NCBI GenBank assembly: GCA_900768795.1
Contig: CAAGEH010000004.1
Span: 1 to 7,469 of the forward strand
Length of the DNA stretch: 7,469 nt
Direction: 5' to 3'
Origin: an uncultured Collinsella sp.
GTDB taxonomy: Bacteria > Actinomycetota > Coriobacteriia > Coriobacteriales > Coriobacteriaceae
Shown: one piece after another, positions 5,329 to 7,469 of the stretch
Position numbering within the stretch: position 1 is the stretch's first letter
Layout: every line of letters begins with the position of its first letter
Program-made: the position numbers and the translations under genes
The notes under the pieces: generated by a model
Told to the model about the DNA's origin: nothing
The model's input: the letters and a program-made list of their open reading frames with translations, nothing else
Database searches by the model: none

Positions 5329-5357
5329 ATCGTAACAGAGTTCTAGCTGCAGTTAAA
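5329..5357 (-). promoter_or_regulatory. Candidate ndk promoter
   Basis: On the minus strand TTTAAC (5357-5352) and TACGAT (5334-5329) are spaced by 17 bases. TG lies one base before the -10 (TGTTACGAT), an extended -10 pattern. Initiation near 5322 gives a leader of roughly 55 bases. A duplicated 12-mer lies immediately upstream at 5368-5397. Confidence 0.5.
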
Positions 5358-5367
5358 CAAAAAGCCG

Positions 5368-5397
5368 TTTATTGAAGCGTTATTATTTATTGAAGCG
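5368..5397. repeat. Direct repeat TTTATTGAAGCG, 18-base period, upstream of ndk
   Basis: TTTATTGAAGCG is found at 5368-5379 and 5386-5397, identical over 12 bases and separated by TTATTA. In the ndk reading sense it is CGCTTCAATAAA twice, ending 11 bases upstream of the candidate -35. The position fits an activator or UP-like element; the AT-rich part could aid polymerase binding. I do not recognise the motif. Confidence 0.5.
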
Positions 5398-5560
5398 CTC
5401 TATATGTGTCACTTCTGTTCCGAAGCCCGACTAGAGTACCATCCGCACCACTTTCAACCGCAACGAACAGAACGGACGGTCGATTGCCGCCCGTGAACGC
5501 GCCCCTTCACAACCTGCGCAAATGTCCTACAGAAGTTCTCGACAAGCTCCTTCCTTCTCT

Positions 5561-5596
5561 ATAACAAAACGGGCGCCCACCGTAGCGGGCACCCGT
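5561..5596 (-). terminator. argH terminator
   Basis: ACGGGCGCCC (5569-5578) pairs with GGGCACCCGT (5587-5596) over 10 positions with one C/A mismatch and an 8-base loop. The minus strand continues TTTTGTTAT. It lies 45 bases beyond the argH stop codon. Confidence 0.8.
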
Positions 5597-5641
5597 AAAG
5601 GCAAGATATGGTGAACACACCAGACAGACGCATCCAATAAG

Positions 5642-7072
5642 CTAATTAGCTCCGTGGCCCATCTCGACGACCTTGGTCAACGAGCCAAACACGCCTTCAT
5701 CGGCCGCAAGCTGCGCCTCGGCGCGTCCCAACTGCACGGCAACGGCAGCAGGGGCGGTACCACCCTCGGTCGTGCGCGCGGCGACAATCGACGGGATGTC
5801 GAGCGCCTCGGTAATGTCGCGCTCAAAGAGCGGGCTTGCCTCCTGGAAGACCTCAAATGGCAGGTCCTCGAGGTTGCAGCCGCGCTTCTCGCACATCAGG
5901 ACCAGGTGCCCCACCACGGCATGCGCCTCGCGGAATGGCAAGCCGCGCTTGGCCAGGTAATCGGCAACGTCGGTGGCGGCAAGGTGACCCACGCCGCACT
6001 CGCGCGCCATGGCATCCTCGTTGACGGTCCAGGTCGAAATCATGCCGGCCATAACCGACAGGCACTGCATGAGCGTATGGGCGGTATCGAGCGCGCCCTC
6101 CTTGTCCTCCTGCAAGTCCTTGTTATAAGCAAGCGGCAAGCCCTTCATGGTCACGAGCAGCTGCACCAGGTTGCCATACACACGGCCGCTCTTGCCGCGG
6201 ATAAGCTCAGCAAAGTCGGGGTTCTTCTTCTGCGGCATGATGGACGAGCCGGTGGAGTACGAGTCGGAAAGCGTGATAAAGCCAAATTCAGAGCTCGACC
6301 ACAGCACGATCTCCTCGGAAAGACGCGACAGGTGCATCGCCATGACGGAGCCGGCGTAATGCAGATCGAGCAGGAAATCACGGTCGGAAACAGCATCGAG
6401 TGAGTTAGGAATCACGCCCGCAAAGCCAAGCTCGGCAGCCGTCATCTGGCGATCGAGCGGATAGCTCGTACCGGCAAGCGCGGCAGCACCCAGCGGGCAG
6501 TTGTCGGCGGCATCAAAGGCGGCCTTCAGACGTGTAAAGTCGCGCGCGAACATCCAGGAATACGCCAGCAGATGATGTGACAGCAGCACGGGCTGAGCAT
6601 GCTGCATGTGCGTGTAACCCGGCAGAATCACCTTGTCGTACTTCTTGGCCGCATCCACCAGCACATGGCGCAACTGCAGGTTGGCCTCCATGAGCTCCTT
6701 GGCCAACGCCTTGACGCCAAGGCGCGTATCGGTCGCCACCTGGTCGTTGCGCGAACGGCCGGTGTGCAGACGCTTGCCGGCCTCGCCGATGCGACGCGTC
6801 AGCTCGCTCTCGATAGACATATGGATGTCCTCGTCGTTGATATCGAAGGTGAAGTTGCCGACATCGATATCCTGTTCGATTCCAGTCAGGCCCTCGGCAA
6901 TCGTCTGCTCATCCTCGGCACTGATGATGCCCTGGGCCGCCAGCATCTTGGCATGCGCCTTAGAACCGGCGATATCCTGCTTATAGAGATGTTTGTCGAC
7001 CGGCAGCGACGCGCCAAACTCCTGCGTGACCTCGGCCACGCCCGCCTCAAAACGACCGCCCCAAAGAGCCAT
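5642..7072 (-). CDS. argH: Argininosuccinate lyase
   Basis: ArgH cleaves argininosuccinate to arginine and fumarate, the last step of arginine biosynthesis. It acts as a cytoplasmic homotetramer of the fumarase/aspartase superfamily. The 476-residue product begins MALWGGRF, the usual ArgH N-terminus. It has the conserved HTGRSRNDQVATD near 103-115, the GYTHMQHAQP histidine motif near 152-161 and the superfamily signature GSSIMPQKKNPD at 275-286 with catalytic Ser277. YNKDLQEDKE lies at 316-325. Length is typical. The start at 7072 is supported by AAAGGGG (7081-7087) with 8-base spacing; a TTG start 25 codons earlier adds a stretch foreign to the family. argG is not adjacent, although argGH pairing is common, and no arginine-repressor box was recognised. 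No clear promoter is visible: TTGAAA at 7147-7142 lacks a well-spaced -10. Co-transcription with the 56-codon ORF upstream is possible because no terminator separates them. Confidence 0.97.
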   Translation of the reverse strand: MALWGGRFEAGVAEVTQEFGASLPVDKHLYKQDIAGSKAHAKMLAAQGIISAEDEQTIAEGLTGIEQDIDVGNFTFDINDEDIHMSIESELTRRIGEAGKRLHTGRSRNDQVATDTRLGVKALAKELMEANLQLRHVLVDAAKKYDKVILPGYTHMQHAQPVLLSHHLLAYSWMFARDFTRLKAAFDAADNCPLGAAALAGTSYPLDRQMTAAELGFAGVIPNSLDAVSDRDFLLDLHYAGSVMAMHLSRLSEEIVLWSSSEFGFITLSDSYSTGSSIMPQKKNPDFAELIRGKSGRVYGNLVQLLVTMKGLPLAYNKDLQEDKEGALDTAHTLMQCLSVMAGMISTWTVNEDAMARECGVGHLAATDVADYLAKRGLPFREAHAVVGHLVLMCEKRGCNLEDLPFEVFQEASPLFERDITEALDIPSIVAARTTEGGTAPAAVAVQLGRAEAQLAADEGVFGSLTKVVEMGHGAN

Positions 7073-7190
7073 GGAACCGTCCCCTTTCTCCAAATACCAA
7101 AACAAGCGCCCAAAGCAATACGCCATGTCGCTAAAGCGATTTTTCAACCGCTAGTTTTACACATTCCTCACCGTGCGCGGGGCCATGTAG

Positions 7191-7361
7191 CTAATTTGCA
7201 AAGAAGTGACGCACCATGCACTTGGCACCCAACGTCTCCCTCCGGATGTTGCCCTGCGAACCATCGATCCAGGCCTTCAGGCTCATAGGAACGTCCTCGA
7301 TCTTTGCAGCATCGAACTCGGGCGCGAGGGCAAGTAAGGCATGCGCGATAGCGTTGAACAT
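7191..7361 (-). CDS. Small protein of unknown function (56 residues)
   Basis: The ORF starts with ATG at 7361, preceded by GAGGAG (7370-7375) at 8-base spacing, the strongest ribosome binding site in this part of the window. The product begins MFNAIAHALLALAPEF and ends CMVRHFFAN. It has an apolar N-terminal segment (residues 2-13), an acidic-basic middle with VPMSLKAWIDG at 24-34 and a basic stretch RRETLGAK at 40-47. There is no clear membrane span or signal peptide, and one cysteine (48). Codons mostly end in G or C like the neighbouring genes, which supports real coding. I do not recognise the family. It lies 118 bases upstream of argH on the same strand with no terminator between, so it could be co-transcribed. 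It might also be a remnant of a longer gene, but no coding continuation was seen upstream in this frame. Confidence 0.6.
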   Translation of the reverse strand: MFNAIAHALLALAPEFDAAKIEDVPMSLKAWIDGSQGNIRRETLGAKCMVRHFFAN

Positions 7362-7399
7362 AATGGAAACTCCTCATATATATAGGCACAGAGCCGCCA

Positions 7400-7440
7400 A
7401 ATTGATAGAAGGAGCCCCGCCGGACAACCCCGGCGGGGCT
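7400..7440 (-). terminator. Terminator-like hairpin upstream of the small ORF
   Basis: AGCCCCGCCGG (7413-7423) and CCGGCGGGGCT (7430-7440) form a perfect 11-bp stem with a 6-base loop. On the minus strand the stem is followed by CCTTCTATCAATTT, a broken T-run. It most likely ends a minus-strand gene lying beyond the window, but could also act as an attenuator before the small ORF. Confidence 0.55.
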
Positions 7441-7469
7441 CGGACTCAGCCGCAGACGCGGCATCATAT

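Larger units (their letters stand above)
5266..5641. other. Non-coding region between argH and ndk
   Basis: These 376 bases hold the ndk leader and promoter candidate, the duplicated 12-mer and, at the argH side, the argH terminator. Between about 5400 and 5560 I see no ORF with coding character and no RNA gene. An 8-bp inverted pair, TTCTGTTC (5413-5420) and GAACAGAA (5465-5472), is separated by 44 bases and may be chance. Confidence 0.6.

Noticed and set aside
5413..5472. 8-bp inverted pair TTCTGTTC/GAACAGAA in the argH-ndk gap
   Set aside because: The 44-base separation and lack of any gene link make it likely to be chance in a region of this length.
5654..6403. Plus-strand ORFs opposite argH (also 6599-7288)
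   Set aside because: They lie opposite conserved ArgH motifs and their products show only the composition bias of a GC-rich complementary strand.
7073..7147. N-terminal extension of argH by 25 codons from a TTG start
   Set aside because: The extension does not resemble ArgH, which normally begins near MALWGGRF. The inner ATG has AAAGGGG upstream.
7168..7467. Minus-strand ORF of 99 codons overlapping the small ORF in another frame
   Set aside because: It reads through the 11-bp terminator-like hairpin at 7413-7440 and its Arg/Cys-rich product is atypical. The 56-codon ORF in the other frame has a far better ribosome binding site.
1..7469. CRISPR array, tRNA, rRNA, transposase or phage genes
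   Set aside because: No regularly spaced repeats, cloverleaf-like sequence, rRNA signature or mobile-element protein was found in reading both strands.

Overview
The window looks like chromosomal housekeeping DNA from a high-GC Gram-positive bacterium. The four-domain, Actinobacteria-type ribosomal protein S1 and the codon use suggest an actinobacterium. A gut Coriobacteriia member such as Collinsella is my best guess, but that is recognition from memory, not a search result. No mobile element, CRISPR array, tRNA or rRNA is visible.

Layout from left to right. Positions 1-194 hold two successive minus-strand terminator hairpins, with a repeated GGACA-N7-TGTCC-type dyad on either side of the distal one. 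rpsA (ribosomal protein S1, minus) follows. A 316-base divergent intergenic region separates it from a HAD-family hydrolase (plus). That gene converges on a cyuA/yhaM-type L-cysteine desulfidase (UPF0597 family, minus) across a 98-base structured inverted repeat. The desulfidase is divergent from rpiB (ribose-5-phosphate isomerase B, plus), and their shared 271-base region holds a promoter, a dyad and a 21-base-period direct repeat. rpiB converges on ndk (nucleoside diphosphate kinase, minus) through back-to-back terminators. A 376-base non-coding stretch with a duplicated 12-mer separates ndk from argH (argininosuccinate lyase, minus). A 56-codon ORF with a good ribosome binding site lies upstream of argH on the same strand, preceded by one more terminator-like hairpin.

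The genes do not form one pathway. They are mostly single-gene units, each with its own terminator: translation (rpsA), nucleotide balance (ndk), pentose phosphate metabolism (rpiB), the last step of arginine synthesis (argH), cysteine catabolism to sulfide (cyuA) and an unassigned phosphatase. Three start codons were moved inward from the longest ORF: cyuA to 3945, ndk to 5265 and argH to 7072. Each choice rests on a Shine-Dalgarno match and the family N-terminus.

I found no evidence for a previously undescribed multi-gene system. The best leads are small: a hairpin masking the rpsA ribosome binding site, the 98-base inverted repeat, helically phased direct repeats upstream of cyuA and ndk, and the unrecognised 56-residue protein.
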